Shown: piece after piece, positions 5,288-6,021 of the stretch
Position numbering within the stretch: position 1 is the first letter of the stretch
How the letters are laid out: each line of letters opens with the position of its first letter
Origin: Planctomycetales bacterium
GTDB taxonomy: Bacteria; Planctomycetota; Planctomycetia; Isosphaerales; Isosphaeraceae
Length of the DNA: 6,021 bases
Assembly: GCA_027435495.1 (NCBI GenBank)
Contig: DAHZZC010000720.1
Span: 1 to 6,021, forward strand
Direction: 5' to 3'
Translations under genes and position numbers: made by a program
The notes under the pieces: generated by a model
What the model was told of the DNA's origin: nothing
The model's input: only the letters and a program-made list of their open reading frames with translations
Databases searched by the model: none

Positions 5288-6021
5288 ATGATCCGCAATC
5301 CGCTGGCCCTCCGCCTCGACCCTGAGCGCCCGGTCCGGGAACAGATCCAGGAATCCGCCCGGCTAGGAGCGCGCGGCGTGGTCGTCGACGCAATCGGCGA
5401 CCTGGCCCCGCACCGGCTGGGCGAGACGGGCCGCCGAGAGGTCCGTCACATCCTCCGGTCGGTCGAGTTGAAACTGGCGGCCGTCTCGCTCCCGACCCGC
5501 CGCCCGTTCGACACGACCGACCTGCTTGACGACCGCCTCAAACGGGCCGACGCCGCCTGCGCCATGGCGTTCGAGCTGGGAACCGACGTGGTTCTCGTTC
5601 GGGTCGGCTCGCTCCCGCCCGAGGACGACGCCCGCCGCCCCATCTTCACCGACGCCGTCCGCGAACTGGCCCGCCGCGCCGACCATCGAGGGGTCCGCCT
5701 CGCGGTCGAGACCGGAACCGAATCGGGCACCACGCTCCGCGCCTTCCTGGCGTCACTCGGCGTCCCTGCGCTCGCGGCGAGCCTCGATCCCTCGGCAATG
5801 CTCCAGGCGGGCCTCGACCCGGTCGCCGCGACCCGAGAACTGGGCGCGGAGTGGGTCGCCCACGCCTACGCCGCCGACGCAACCTCAGCCTCCCGGATCG
5901 CCGCCCCGAACCCACGCGGCCACGGCTTTCCCCCTGGCGCCCTCGACTGGGAGGAATACCTGGGCGCCCTTGAGGAAATCGGCTACCACAATTTCCTCAC
6001 CGTCTGGCCGCCCGCCGGCCG
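5288..6021 (+). CDS. Sugar phosphate isomerase/epimerase-like TIM-barrel protein, 3' end outside window
   Basis: The frame runs from the ATG at 5288 to the last base of the window without a stop, giving 244 whole codons. The protein begins MIRNPLALRLDPERPVREQI. Its pattern fits the xylose-isomerase-like TIM-barrel superfamily (AP endonuclease 2 / sugar phosphate isomerase-epimerase): alternating helices and strands such as ARLGARGVVVDA, AFELGTDVVLVRVG, GVRLAVETG, LAASLDPS, EWVAHAYAAD, then DWEEYLGALEEIGYHNFLTV. Members use a divalent metal and isomerise or epimerise sugars or related substrates; the exact substrate cannot be told from sequence. Likely metal or active-site positions are E141 (VETG), D167 (SLDP) and H192 (VAHAY). 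The usual terminal Glu of the last strand (typically a TIE or SIE pattern) is replaced by Trp240, and the His often found after the Asp in the DPGH-type motif is absent, so catalytic competence is doubtful. No signal peptide is evident. It is separated from the thiolase by 98 bases with a possible promoter and is probably not part of the beta-oxidation operon. Confidence 0.82.
   Translation, partial: MIRNPLALRLDPERPVREQIQESARLGARGVVVDAIGDLAPHRLGETGRREVRHILRSVELKLAAVSLPTRRPFDTTDLLDDRLKRADAACAMAFELGTDVVLVRVGSLPPEDDARRPIFTDAVRELARRADHRGVRLAVETGTESGTTLRAFLASLGVPALAASLDPSAMLQAGLDPVAATRELGAEWVAHAYAADATSASRIAAPNPRGHGFPPGALDWEEYLGALEEIGYHNFLTVWPPAG

Noticed and set aside
4977..5393. - strand frame crossing the thiolase end, the AT-rich gap and the start of the isomerase-like gene
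   Set aside because: Its content is low-complexity Arg/Ala/Gly, and it is contradicted by clear coding on the + strand at both ends. I see no start signal or family resemblance.
1..6021. CRISPR array, transposon ends, tRNA/rRNA or defence genes
   Set aside because: I looked for regularly spaced repeats, terminal inverted repeats with transposase motifs, cloverleaf or rRNA-like sequence and defence-type domains. None was seen; almost all of the window is accounted for by four metabolic genes.

Overview
This window is about two-thirds GC and densely coded on the + strand. It holds three consecutive fatty-acid beta-oxidation genes, then an AT-rich intergenic gap, then the start of an unrelated metabolic gene. 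Reading frames keep a strong G/C preference at the third codon position, and real genes use Shine-Dalgarno sites, so this is a bacterial chromosome segment. The protein flavour (a long acyl-CoA dehydrogenase with a C-terminal extension, FadB/FadA-like proteins, and a xylose-isomerase-like TIM-barrel protein of a kind common in planctomycetes) suggests a high-GC planctomycete such as an Isosphaeraceae relative. That placement is inference from remembered family patterns, not a database match.

Layout: (1) Bases 1-1752 are the 3' part of an acyl-CoA dehydrogenase gene whose start lies upstream of the window. (2) A 60-base gap with a 12-base palindrome and a Shine-Dalgarno site leads to (3) a complete FadB-type fusion of enoyl-CoA hydratase and 3-hydroxyacyl-CoA dehydrogenase, 1813-3972. 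(4) A 56-base gap leads to (5) a complete FadA-type 3-ketoacyl-CoA thiolase, 4029-5189. (6) Bases 5190-5287 are a conspicuously AT-rich spacer with an inverted repeat and a possible promoter. (7) From 5288 to the window end runs the 5' part of a sugar phosphate isomerase/epimerase-like gene.

Together the first three genes cover all four chemical steps of the beta-oxidation cycle: acyl-CoA to enoyl-CoA (dehydrogenase), to 3-hydroxyacyl-CoA and 3-ketoacyl-CoA (the bifunctional protein), to acetyl-CoA plus a shortened acyl-CoA (thiolase). Short same-strand gaps and a continuous pathway suggest one operon. The fourth gene is probably a separate transcription unit.

I found no CRISPR array, tRNA, rRNA, insertion sequence, phage gene or defence system, and nothing that amounts to a new biological system. 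The points worth a second look are sequence departures inside otherwise ordinary enzymes (a YEGEG active-site loop in the dehydrogenase, a Trp after the conserved Asn in the hydroxyacyl dehydrogenase, and loss of the usual last metal-binding Glu in the isomerase-like protein) and the structured AT-rich spacer.
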